DNA from: Bacteroidota bacterium
GTDB taxonomy: Bacteria > Bacteroidota > Bacteroidia > Chitinophagales > Chitinophagaceae
Direction of reading: 5' to 3'
DNA length: 23,313 nucleotides
Assembly (NCBI GenBank): GCA_030831005.1
Contig: JAURLW010000113.1
Coordinates: 1 to 23,313 of the forward strand
The translations under genes were made by a program, and so were the position numbers. Each line of letters opens with the position of its first letter. The stretch's first letter is position 1. This document shows positions 6,970 through 17,400 of this stretch, one piece after another. A model generated the notes under the pieces. That model had not been told where the DNA came from. It searched no databases and worked only from the letters and a program-made list of their open reading frames with translations.

Positions 6970-9235
6970 TACTTAAAATATGATTGTTTAAAATAAAATA
7001 AGTTGCATTTAAAGAATCTACACGATTATAATTAATAGGTCTAATCTCTAAACGATCCATGGCAATAAAGTTATTACAATCACTTGGCATTATTTTAATT
7101 AATACATAAGCAGTGGAACTAGGTACTGAGAAAAAAGTTTTAGCTCTATACCAACCATTCCAACTATCATCTGCAGTTTTTGCATTAACGTCTACTTGTT
7201 GTATTTGCTCATCGTTAGAATTGTAAAAACAGATTGCGTAGTAGGGATATTTTAAATTGTCTTTGGTATAATCAATCCAAATAGAAAATTCATTTAATAC
7301 TTTGGTGTCAAGTTGCTTAACAGAGATGCGAGCCAATACCGTATCTTTTGAATAATCCTGCCATGCAAAGGCCTTGCCGTTAATACCTTTAGCAGAGGCC
7401 TGTTCAAATTCATTCAAATAATAGAAAGGATTTTGCGTATTGGAATTGCGTATACAAGAATCAATTACTTTTTGTTGTTGTTGCAAATAAGTCGCTACGG
7501 ATAAACTGTATACATATACTTCATCGAAAAAACCTAAACTATCACACGCATTTAATAGCCCTTGTTGATCTGGAGTGATAATATTTTCTTCTTTTAATCG
7601 TAATACTAAAATGCTTTTTGTATTAGGTAATTTTTTTAAAAGCGTATGATCTACAAAATAACCCGCATCAAATTTAACTTGCTCAAAGGATTGTGACCAC
7701 GATGCTCTTGCTAAAAGCGCATTCATCATAGGCAATTCTAACTCATACCCTATAACTGCATTCTTACTGAGCATCCAAGTATTGGTAACTACGCCTTCTC
7801 GCCATATTTTATCTGAACCCACATGTATAAAGGGCACTGCGGCAATACACTGGAAATCATTTTTGGAATAGCCCTTGGCGTTCAAGAACGATTCCCAAGA
7901 AGGCTCTCCAATTCTATGAAAATAGGTATAGTTGCTATTATAAACCGCTGCATTTTGTTTCATATAGAGGATGCGTCCATTGGCATCTACTAACCATATC
8001 ATACATCCCAATAGCAAAAGGACAGTAGTTACTTTTTTGGGCACCCATTGGGTTTGAGCTATTTTGCTTATACCAACAACTGCCAATAAAGTAGCTACAT
8101 AATAAAAATACCAACTAAATCTACCCAAACTTCTAAACTGTTTTAAGAAGGGTGCATAATGAAATAAACGATCGATGCCAATAGTCAAATGCAAGCCCAT
8201 AGCAAAGAGCAATAAAAGCAAGGCACTTAGAAAAAAAGCAGTTTCTATATTGCGAAAAGAAGCAAACTTTTTATGAATAAGCATTTGAAATGCATAATAA
8301 AAAGCCAAAAAAACTAAACTGACCATAGGTATAATACCCAAATAACACAAGCCTTCCGTAACATCGTTAACATGTGCCATAAGCCCTTTATCTTGAAAAA
8401 AATCTATGATGGTAGAGAAGGGATCAGCAATCAAATCAATAAAATTAGTTTTATATGCAAGATGCCCACCAGGATTTGCAGGCCTATCTAGAATAGGATC
8501 GGTGAAATATAAAAAGACTTTTACAAAGCCTAAAACCATTACGGGAATGGCATTAATAGCTAAAAGGGTTCTAATTTTATTTTCCTTTATTAAAAAATAA
8601 TAAACCAAAGCAAAAGTCAAACTCATTAGCAATAGAAGTCCAGCAAAATAAAGATGTAAAAAACTGGCTGTAAAATTTAAAAGCAATAAATAAAGGAGGT
8701 ATTGTTTTTTTCTTGTTTTATAATAGTTCAAAATAAAATATAACCACATGGGTATAATATGCGCAAAGCTCAAACCATAATGTGCTTGCGTTCTCAATAG
8801 CTGTGGCGACAGCAATACAATCAGTAAGGCCGCAATCGTACTCAGCCATTTTGGAACTTTATATTCGTTTAAAAATAGAAAGCAATAATAGCTAGCTAGA
8901 AAATAAGAAAGTGCAATGCTCTCAAAGAAAATAAAATTGATAAAGCCAATACCTAAATGAAAATGATGAACTAAATAAGAAAGCGGAACGGAAAACAGCG
9001 GCTCATTATCGGTATAGATTACATGATCTCCAAAGGGATAATGCATACCCGTATAATGAAAACCATAACCATGCATAGCATGATTTAAAAAACAAAAATA
9101 ATTTTTTAGTCCGTCGCCACCCAGCGTAATTACACTGCTATTAAAATGAAAAATGTAATCAAAAAAAACATAGCCAATTACAAGAAGTAAAATGGCTATA
9201 TAACTACTATTTGTTTTTTTAAAAAACATGTTCAT
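6953..9235 (-). CDS. Large multi-pass membrane protein, GT-C glycosyltransferase-like, inside the paa operon
   Basis: A 760-residue integral membrane protein of unknown function. About ten or more hydrophobic helices occupy residues 11-425; the remaining 330 or so residues are soluble and probably face the periplasm. The first loop contains GGDGLKNYF (39-47, Asp41) and HYPFGDHV (65-72), the kind of early acidic loop found in GT-C glycosyltransferases and YfhO/DUF6311-like proteins, which use lipid-linked sugars. The last 110 residues, with WYRAKTFFSVPSS and AMDRLEIRPI, look like a beta-sandwich of the carbohydrate-binding kind. It lies 28 nt after paaC and overlaps paaD by 17 nt, so it is built into the epoxidase operon although no known step of phenylacetate breakdown needs it. 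The ATG at 9235 was chosen; a second Met two codons later is equally possible. Confidence 0.75.
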   Translation of the reverse strand: MNMFFKKTNSSYIAILLLVIGYVFFDYIFHFNSSVITLGGDGLKNYFCFLNHAMHGYGFHYTGMHYPFGDHVIYTDNEPLFSVPLSYLVHHFHLGIGFINFIFFESIALSYFLASYYCFLFLNEYKVPKWLSTIAALLIVLLSPQLLRTQAHYGLSFAHIIPMWLYFILNYYKTRKKQYLLYLLLLNFTASFLHLYFAGLLLLMSLTFALVYYFLIKENKIRTLLAINAIPVMVLGFVKVFLYFTDPILDRPANPGGHLAYKTNFIDLIADPFSTIIDFFQDKGLMAHVNDVTEGLCYLGIIPMVSLVFLAFYYAFQMLIHKKFASFRNIETAFFLSALLLLLFAMGLHLTIGIDRLFHYAPFLKQFRSLGRFSWYFYYVATLLAVVGISKIAQTQWVPKKVTTVLLLLGCMIWLVDANGRILYMKQNAAVYNSNYTYFHRIGEPSWESFLNAKGYSKNDFQCIAAVPFIHVGSDKIWREGVVTNTWMLSKNAVIGYELELPMMNALLARASWSQSFEQVKFDAGYFVDHTLLKKLPNTKSILVLRLKEENIITPDQQGLLNACDSLGFFDEVYVYSLSVATYLQQQQKVIDSCIRNSNTQNPFYYLNEFEQASAKGINGKAFAWQDYSKDTVLARISVKQLDTKVLNEFSIWIDYTKDNLKYPYYAICFYNSNDEQIQQVDVNAKTADDSWNGWYRAKTFFSVPSSTAYVLIKIMPSDCNNFIAMDRLEIRPINYNRVDSLNATYFILNNHILSNDYRR

Positions 9236-9263
9236 AACTTTAAAGAAGAAAGGCAGAATATTC

Positions 9264-10088
9264 CTACCATTCCATATTTGGATAAGCTCTTTGCAAATAC
9301 TGCATTTCAGCTAAGATATACCCCAAATGTTCAGTATGCACTCCATTTTTACCACCTGTTTGCATCCAAGCAGCTGTAGGCATTTGCAAACCTGCTTCTT
9401 GAACAATGGTTTCTATTTGCTGCTGATACGTTTGCTGTAGTTGACTAACATCAACACCAATGCCTATATTATAGGCTTCTTTTTCAAGCTCATTCATGGT
9501 AAACATTTCACCAGTATACTCCCAACGAGCTTGTAATGCTTGTTGCATTTTTTCTTTACTAATATCGGTACCATCACCTAAACGGATTACCCATTCACTC
9601 GCCCATTTAATATGGTATTGCACTTCTTTCAATGACTTTTCTGCTATTGCGGCTAAAGTACTATCTGTACTTTTTAGCATAGCAGTGTACAATAAATATT
9701 GAAAACGATCAAAAAAGAAAGAACGCGCTACGGTATATGCCCAATCTCCATTTTCTTGTTCTACTAATAAACAATTTCTATAATCCCAAGCATCTCTCAA
9801 ATACGCTAAATCATCTTCTGTAATGCTTAGCTTATTATTAATTTTTTCTTGTAATAAAGGAGCATTGAATAGCTGCGCTTTATCAGCTACTGACATATTA
9901 TTAACAATAGTTGCAGCGTATTGATATAAAGAACGTGCTTGTCCTATTTGATCTAATGAAATATTCGTCAAGGCAATATCTTGTTCTAAAATAGGGCCTT
10001 TCCCACACAATGCCGCCAAACGTTGTCCCATAATGAGAACATTATCGGCAAGCTGCAAGGTATATTTTAAAGTTGTTACGGAGCTCAT
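9264..10088 (-). CDS. paaC: 1,2-phenylacetyl-CoA epoxidase subunit PaaC
   Basis: Structural ferritin-like partner of the catalytic PaaA subunit in the phenylacetyl-CoA epoxidase. The 274-residue, all-helical protein aligns throughout with E. coli PaaC (about 248): YTLQLADNVLIMGQRL (9-24), DIALTNISLDQIGQAR (37-52), LLVEQENGDWAYTVAR (about 106-121), the GDGTDISKEKMQQAL stretch, and the C-terminal block GGKNGVHTEHLGYILAEMQY near 247-266. As is typical for PaaC, it does not show the full set of di-iron ligands in the form seen in PaaA. The start ATG at 10088 is 16 nt after the paaB stop. Confidence 0.96.
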   Translation of the reverse strand: MSSVTTLKYTLQLADNVLIMGQRLAALCGKGPILEQDIALTNISLDQIGQARSLYQYAATIVNNMSVADKAQLFNAPLLQEKINNKLSITEDDLAYLRDAWDYRNCLLVEQENGDWAYTVARSFFFDRFQYLLYTAMLKSTDSTLAAIAEKSLKEVQYHIKWASEWVIRLGDGTDISKEKMQQALQARWEYTGEMFTMNELEKEAYNIGIGVDVSQLQQTYQQQIETIVQEAGLQMPTAAWMQTGGKNGVHTEHLGYILAEMQYLQRAYPNMEW

Positions 10089-10104
10089 AGCTGTATCTTA
10101 AAAC

Positions 10105-10398
10105 CTACATGTGCTTAAGCTCATCAGGCAAATTATAAAAAGTAGGATGACGGTAGATTTTATCTTGAGCCGGATCAAAGAATGCATCTGCTTCTTCAGG
10201 ATTAGATGCATGTATATGTTTACTCTCTACCACCCAAATGCTAATTCCCTCCATACGACGTGTATATACATCACGTGCATTTTCAATAGCCATTTGAGCA
10301 TCTGCAGCATGCAAACTACCTGCATGTTTATGATCTAAACCGGCTTTGCTTCTAATAAATACTTCCCACAAAGGCCATTCCTTATGTTCGTTGCTCAT
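10105..10398 (-). CDS. paaB: 1,2-phenylacetyl-CoA epoxidase subunit PaaB
   Basis: Small subunit of the epoxidase complex, thought to bridge PaaAC heterodimers. From the ATG at 10398 it encodes 97 residues (E. coli PaaB 95), beginning MSNEHKEWPLWEVFIRSK, followed by GLDHKHAGSLHAADAQMA and ARDVYTRRMEGISIWVV, all characteristic. An in-frame ATG at 10476 would add 26 residues that overlap the end of paaA and encode a basic, non-conserved tail, so it was rejected. The chosen start lies 10 nt after the paaA stop, the spacing expected within the operon. Confidence 0.96.
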   Translation of the reverse strand: MSNEHKEWPLWEVFIRSKAGLDHKHAGSLHAADAQMAIENARDVYTRRMEGISIWVVESKHIHASNPEEADAFFDPAQDKIYRHPTFYNLPDELKHM

Positions 10399-10408
10399 AT
10401 CAATAATT

Positions 10409-11347
10409 TTAAGCTGCTTTTTTTGTTTTTCTTTTTTCTGCGTATGCACTTGCTGCTTCGCGCACCCACGCTCCATCTTCCCATGCTTTTACACGAGTAG
10501 CTAAGCGTTCTTTATTACAAGGTCCATTTCCCTTGACTACATTCCAAAACTCATCCCAATTTAATTCGCTAGAATCATAATGTCCTCGTTCTTCATTCCA
10601 CTTAATATTCTCGTCTGGTAATGCTAATCCTAATAATCGAATCTGATCTACGGTAACGTCTATAAAACGCTGACGCAACTCGTCGTTAGTAAAACGCTTA
10701 ATTCTCCATTCCATGCTTTTAGCTGTGTTTGGACTCACCGCATCAAGCGGACCAAACATCATGAGCGCTGGAGCCCACCAACGATTTAATGCATCTTGAG
10801 CCATTTGTTTTTGCACTGGAGTTCCCTTTGAAAGATTGAGCATAATTTCAAAACCTTGACGTTGATGGAAACTTTCTTCTTTACAAACACGCACCATTGC
10901 TCTTGCATATGGACCATAAGAGGTTCTGCACAAAGGCACTTGATTCATAATTGCAGCGCCGTCTACTAACCAACCTATAGCACCCATATCAGCCCACGTA
11001 ATAGTAGGATAATTAAATATAGAGGAGTATTTAGCTACCCCCGTATGTAATTGATGCAACATTTGATCGCGCGTAATACCCAATGTTTCCGCAGCGCTAT
11101 ATAAATACAATCCGTGACCACCTTCATCTTGTACTTTAGCTAACAATACAGCTTTTCTTCTTAAAGAAGGTGCACGGGTAATCCAATTGGCTTCTGGCAA
11201 CATACCAACGATTTCGCTATGTGCATGTTGTGAAATTTGACGAATCAAAGTTTTTCTATACTCATCAGGCATATAATCCTGAGGCTCGATCATGATTTCT
11301 TCATCTATTTTCTTTTGGAAAGATGCTTCAAAGGATACTTGTGTCAT
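10409..11347 (-). CDS. paaA: 1,2-phenylacetyl-CoA epoxidase catalytic subunit PaaA
   Basis: Di-iron monooxygenase subunit that epoxidises the ring of phenylacetyl-CoA, the committed oxygen-dependent step of the paa pathway. The 312-residue protein is nearly collinear with E. coli PaaA (309): IEPQDYMPDEYRKTLIRQ (20-37), SEIVGMLPEANWITRAP (44-60), KVQDEGGHGLYLYSAAETLG (71-90), and CKEESFHQRQGFE (155-167). The DEGGH (74-78) and EESFH (157-161) motifs supply carboxylate and histidine iron ligands. It is the first gene of the operon paaA-paaB-paaC-membrane protein-paaD-small membrane protein, with a promoter just upstream. Confidence 0.97.
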   Translation of the reverse strand: MTQVSFEASFQKKIDEEIMIEPQDYMPDEYRKTLIRQISQHAHSEIVGMLPEANWITRAPSLRRKAVLLAKVQDEGGHGLYLYSAAETLGITRDQMLHQLHTGVAKYSSIFNYPTITWADMGAIGWLVDGAAIMNQVPLCRTSYGPYARAMVRVCKEESFHQRQGFEIMLNLSKGTPVQKQMAQDALNRWWAPALMMFGPLDAVSPNTAKSMEWRIKRFTNDELRQRFIDVTVDQIRLLGLALPDENIKWNEERGHYDSSELNWDEFWNVVKGNGPCNKERLATRVKAWEDGAWVREAASAYAEKRKTKKAA

Positions 11348-11364
11348 AGTTTTATTTATTAATA

Positions 11365-11395
11365 CAAATATAAGTTAGTATTTGCTATTGGTAAA
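11365..11395 (-). promoter_or_regulatory. Probable promoter of the paa operon
   Basis: On the minus strand a -7 box TATATTTG (plus-strand CAAATATA, 11365-11372) matches TAnnTTTG exactly. A -33-like TTTA (plus-strand TAAA, 11392-11395) stands 19 nt upstream. The ATG of paaA at 11347 follows after 17 nt. No operator palindrome for a PaaR-type regulator is evident in the 101-nt gap between sprA and paaA. Confidence 0.6.
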
Positions 11396-11448
11396 TTGAT
11401 TTTTATCACGATTTGTACTAAAACAGCTCATAAAGCCTCTTTGTTGAA

Positions 11449-14400
11449 TTAATTAGCAAAAATAAAGCGTAAGGTTACACCGCCCGTTGTGGTAGTCATT
11501 GGGAATGAATTAGATACATAAGGGATCGTCTGTCTTCTATCATAGAAAAAACGCAGGGTAATTTTATCACTTACGATATAATCTGCCGACGGCGATATGG
11601 ATATTACTTGCTGACCTCTACTAATTACAGATAGATTTTGCGCAATAAACGTATTAGTCGTTTTATCGTCTCGCAAACCGATATCTAATTTAATATTCAG
11701 GTCATTTTTCAACTTCTTCACACCAGCAATGGGAAAAGGCAATACGATGCCTTTAACACGCCAACCAGCACCAAAAACAAATTCTGCACTTTTCACTTCA
11801 CTTACTTGATAATCGATCAGACTTAAACTTGAGGTTCTTGACTTTTTATACTCAATATGAAAAGTCATTTTATTTTTCAAGGCTAGGTCTACGCCCAATA
11901 TAGGATTGAATTGCTCATTAATGGTAATATTGGGCACTTGATAAAAAGGTACTAAGTTATTAGAATTAGAATCTATAAAAGAAGGGAAGCCAATAGATAA
12001 AGCATCTCTGTAGAACAAAGAAGATACGAAGCCATTCATGGAAAGTGTGCCGGTGTAGGCATGATTAACTACTACATTGGTAAAGATTTCTTTCAATTTA
12101 GGCAGTTTTGCCAAGCCGGTATAAGAGAGTTTCCAATTAGGTAATGGTAGAAAATATTTAAATGGATTAGCTTTAATATGATCAACTTCGTTGTTCATTA
12201 ATGGAATATCCTTAGCTGTTTTACTACTATATGCCGCTACAAAGGAAGGTATTAAAACAGCTTGCGAAAACTTAGTATATCCTTTGCTATATGCAGGATT
12301 GGTTGGGTCTGGCAAACCAGCTATATACGGATTATTAGCCCCCAAACGATTAGATACCGTAGCCGTGTTAGCTAAGAAAGTATTAAATAGTTCAGAGTTA
12401 GCCCCACCATCTTTAAACATGGATTTTACGCCAATATAACTCATCGTAAACGAACCTGTTTCATATGGATTGTTACGGTCAAATATGCCATCATTATTGA
12501 CGTCTTTAAATAATTCACTGTGCGATTTTGAAAATGTTCTATTTAAAGATAAATCTACCCTTAGATCAGATATTGGCTCCAAGGTTCCCGTTATAGATAA
12601 ATTTTGAGAAAAGGTTTGTCTGAGTTGTCCATTAAATAAAGTGTCTTTGCTCAAACGACCTAGGTTTGCTTGTTGTTCAAACCAAGAATTATTAGGTTGT
12701 CCGCCGAATACATAATTTAATCCTGGCTGCATCGATTGAGGATTTAAGCCAAGGGCAACTGAGCTATCCATAAAACCCGGCAATGTAGTACCACCTGTTT
12801 CTGTATAATTTAGCGTTGTTCTTTTAATCATAGTTAGCAGCTTTCCAAAAAATCTTTTAACGCCCGTAATACTTGTTTGTGTTTGTCTTTTTTGTAAACG
12901 CGCTAACTTTTTCTCAAGTTTAATTTTTTGTTTTTCTGCCTTTACTAAAGCTAACTGCTGCTTACGCATAATTGATTTTAAAGAATCTAATTGCTTATTA
13001 GTATACTTCGCTATTTGCATTGGCGTTAGTTCAACTCCATTGATAATAATCTTATTTTTTTGTTGTTCCAATAGTTTTTTTGCTTCTTCAGCTTTTTGCA
13101 ATTTAGTTTTTTCCTCTTCTTTTGCATTAGAGGCACTTTCTTTAGAGGACCCAGCTGTCGCAGTTTCTTTTGCTCCTTTAGCACCTTGTTTCTTATCGTC
13201 GGATGGAGCTGCATCCATAACTTCAAAAGGATTGTTTTTGCTAATTAAATTCTTAACCGAGTTTGGCAATTTAGCATTTGCATCTGTTCTTACAGGTTGT
13301 GAAAGCATACGCATCCATCTTGATTTGTTATAGAGTTGCGTAAAATTCATCTCTCCATTAATCTGAATATTTTGGGTGTTTGCAATAGTATTACCCAAGC
13401 TTGCAGCTATTCTCGAAGCTGCTGTCCAGTTGTAGGTAGTTCCGTAAGTCAATCGTAAACTTGTCCAATCAGTAAGCGGAAATTTATTCAAGGGTACGTT
13501 ATAACTTGCATTGGCATTTTGCGTATACAAGGTATTACGACCGCCTGTTTGTAATAATTGAATTAAGGTATCTTGTTTTTCTTTAGTATCTATTCTACCA
13601 AAAGGTTCATCTATTCTAGAATTATTATTTGCATTTAAATCAAATGAAAGGGAGTTGGTTAATTGCCAACGAATCGTGTACGTTCTATTCCAAATAAAGT
13701 TCTTAAAATAGGTTGGATCTAATGGATAAGCAGCATCGCCAATAGTTCTCATTTGCGTTTCATTAAACACTCTGTTTAAATCTGTTCTAAATGTCAAAGT
13801 AGATGGAACTAAATTAAGATTAACATCTCTTACAAGTGCCCACCATTTTGATCTCGACTTGATTAACTTTTTAAATGGTTCTATAGGTTTTGATTTGATA
13901 CTGTAGGTATAACCAATGCCCAATTTTTGTTGCGTAATTTCATCACGCTCTATAAGAGGATTTCTTTTAAATTGTTTATTATAGGAATAAGAAAAGTCGA
14001 AATTTTTTATGCTTAATGGCGAAACAAATTTTCTTTGTTTCTCCTGATTACCCATAATTCTAACGTTAGTAAAATTGAAGCTGAAAATGCTTGCGAAATC
14101 TTGTGCTGCATTTTTAATGCTATCACGTTGTGCTGATGAACTTGCTCTATTTAATTTATCAGCAAACTTCACATCTAAATCATAAGGGTCAAATATAGGA
14201 TTGCTTATCGTTGATGAATAGCCCACATAAAAAGGTAGTTGTACACCCCATTGTTTTGGCAATAGTTTACCTAAGCTTAAATTGGTAGATGCATCATATT
14301 GATAAAAATTATCTCTAAAGCGCTGGTTTAATTTTTGATCGATATTACCGTAACCTGTGGTATGCATACTACCGCTAGCACGCACACTACCTAAATCTGC

Positions 14401-17400
14401 CAATTGAATATTCACTTTACCAGATGCTGCATAGCCAGGTTCTTGATTCATACCTGTCATACGCATTTCGTTGAACCAAACTTCTACACATTTAGCCAAA
14501 CCATCATCGTTTGGTGTAGTGGTAGTTTTCTTTGGATTTAAAATGCCAAGCATAATTGTTTTTGCTTCTCCCACATTTGGATTACCAACAACTACAATCG
14601 TATTTCCTTTAGCATCAATAGATTGGTACGGAATAAAACTTGGCAAACCTGCATTATTACGCGCTGTTTTAGCGGCAACTAACTGATCTAATACTAATTC
14701 TAATTTATTCTTATCCGGCCATATTTGATAAGGGTCTGCTGTATTGTTAGGCGTAACGGTTAAAGGGATTTGATATTCATAATAGTTATTGGTAAAATCG
14801 CTACCGATACGTATAGCAGCACATACATCACCGTCTTTTAAAGGAGCTTGACCTAAGCGAGATTCTGCATGAATGAACATCTTCATCGTAGAAAACTGTC
14901 GCATATCTATACCTACTTCTTTATAAACCGCTCTTGCATCACCATCTTTCAATCCACATACTTGCAATGATAAAGACTGCTCATTTAATTGAATATTTTG
15001 TCCGTTTGAAACTGCAGTTTGTTGACGGATGATACCTGGAGGCATAACATAATTTACTGGAGCACGTTGTCCATTTTCTTCTAAGCTAACAGAGGCAATT
15101 GCAAATTCAGTTGTTTTTTTATCAGCTTCTGGTATATTTTCACCAGGAGATTGTAAAGAAAAAAGATACTGACGCCATTGATTTCTTCCTAGTTCTAACC
15201 TAGCTAAACGAAGTACAACACTATCTTCAAAACCGTTTAAATATAATCGCATAAAACGAATAGATCTAAAATCAGCTATATTCCCAATCTTTTGTTGATA
15301 CTCCCTAATAGGTATTTTAAATTGATACCACGTTTCGGGCTCTGTATTGCCATTCGGTAATTTTACATTACTTACTTGCTTACTTACAATAAAGTTAGTA
15401 CCCACTTGCATGTTGGGCTGTACATCTATACGGTATTGAAAGTAATCTTCTGATTCGCTCAAGGCATTATCGCGATTGATATCTTCCGTTTCTGGCAAGG
15501 TAGTTGCTGCATTAGAAACGGCAGCATTTGCAGCAGGAATAGGAGAATTACCTTGAGGATTATTAAAGTACTTATAACGCGAGATTGCACTTACTGTGGG
15601 CTGATCAAAAACAGCATCTCTAAAATGCTTGAAATTGTCTGTTGCAGGATCGGCTATGGCATCTAGATATACTTTAGAACTTGTACCAAAACTTGCAGCT
15701 AATCGATCTAAATAAACTTTAAAAAATTCTTGCTCTTCTTCATCTGTTAATCCATCATAACCTACATCTTGTACTGCTCTTGCGCTTGGATCATTATCAA
15801 AGGAGCGGGTAATCTGTTGTTGAAATCGAGGAATATACCCCCAAATACTTTGATCTAATTGTGCTGGATTTTTAGGTGCGGCTATTCCATTCTCAAAAAA
15901 CTTTCTTGAGTCTTTCATTACATCTTCTGAAACGTTTCCTAAGTTGATATACATAGAACCATTTGCAGATGGATTACTATTATTGATAAATGGATCTAAC
16001 ATCCAAAACTCTATAAATTCTACATTCGAAGCTTCAAAATCACTATACTCAATTGGTCGCATAATACCGCCCCATCTTGCTTGTGGGTCTTTCAAGGAAC
16101 CATCTATATTTACATTTTGATCATCGAAATTATAAGGTCCACGTTGCTTAGGATAAAAACCAAGATCTAATGTAGTTAATGCATTTTGCAAAGTTGTATA
16201 GGATCTTTGTGGAAATACATCTTGCAATTGTACTAATCGAATATAATGTTGATTGACATCTTTTTTTACATTAGACGTGGTACCTCCAAAACTTGGATCT
16301 ACCAATTGAGGCTCTATAAAATACCATGCCAATCGGGCTCTATTTTTTCCAATACTTAGTTTATTATTATCAGCAGCCTCTGGAAATAAAACACTACCAT
16401 ACTTGTTTAACGCATTAAGTGGCGTAGATGCTAATGACCAAGACAACATAGGTGATTTTAAATCATAACTGCTTCGCGTACCTTCAAAATCATCAATGTA
16501 TACAGCACCTTCTGGATCAGCACCTGTATTAATTAATTTAGATGAACCAGGAAAGATACCAGCACCTTCAGCTGAAAAGGATAGGAATGACGGTGTAGTC
16601 GTTGCGTAAATTGGTAATTTATCTAATAATCGGGTTATGAATTTAGATTCAGATTGGTAGTTGACATCAACACCTAATACCGTATTTCTAATTGGATCTT
16701 CGTTTATAATTGTTTTTTGGGTGAATGGTCGTTCGGTTAATTTCATAACGGTTGAACCAATATTGAATTTTTCATTCAAATAATAATCCAAACGAATACC
16801 CATTAAGTTTTGTTGCTGAAATCCGAATGTGGCATTGTCTTCATATTGGATATTAATAGGAATGCCGGAACTTAAAATACCCGTATTGGTAATTTTAATT
16901 CTACCCAAACCATAATCCATTTGAAAATCTATATTCTCTAGCAATCTTTGTCCGCCTGCAGTTACCGATACAGAGCCTTGAGGAATATTAAAACCACCTA
17001 AGAAAATTTCTGATGAAGAAGCTGATTTATAGGTACCTCTCATCATATATCTATTATTCTGCTGAAACTGACGAGCTATAGTTTTAGTAGAATCGTAAAG
17101 AATTTGATACAAATATTTGCGCTGCAATTGCGGTTCGTTAGCAACTGCTGGAAGCAAATCAGATCCAAAGGGTTCTAATACGGGGAATATCAATTTACCT
17201 TGTTGGGTGTTGATAGTCAATCCTTCAACAAAATCAAAAACACCATCGGGCGATGGGTCATTTTGAGGATTTAAACGATCTAGATTTAAAACACTAATTA
17301 AAGGAACGCCTGCCTTTACGCCTTCAGGTAAATATCTTTTTTCTCCCCCACCTGGATCTTGGAATAAAATATTTAATCTAAAATCTTCTTTTGAAATTCC

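Noticed and set aside
10399..10476. 26-residue N-terminal extension of paaB starting at 10476
   Set aside because: It overlaps the end of paaA, is basic and low-complexity, and PaaB from other bacteria begins at the MSNEH-like Met at 10398.
11348..11448. Terminator after sprA
   Set aside because: Only very short pairings (AAAG/CTTT) without a T run; readthrough into paaA cannot be excluded.
13026..13333. Open frames on both strands inside sprA
   Set aside because: They are by-products of the lysine/glutamate-rich coding stretch of sprA.
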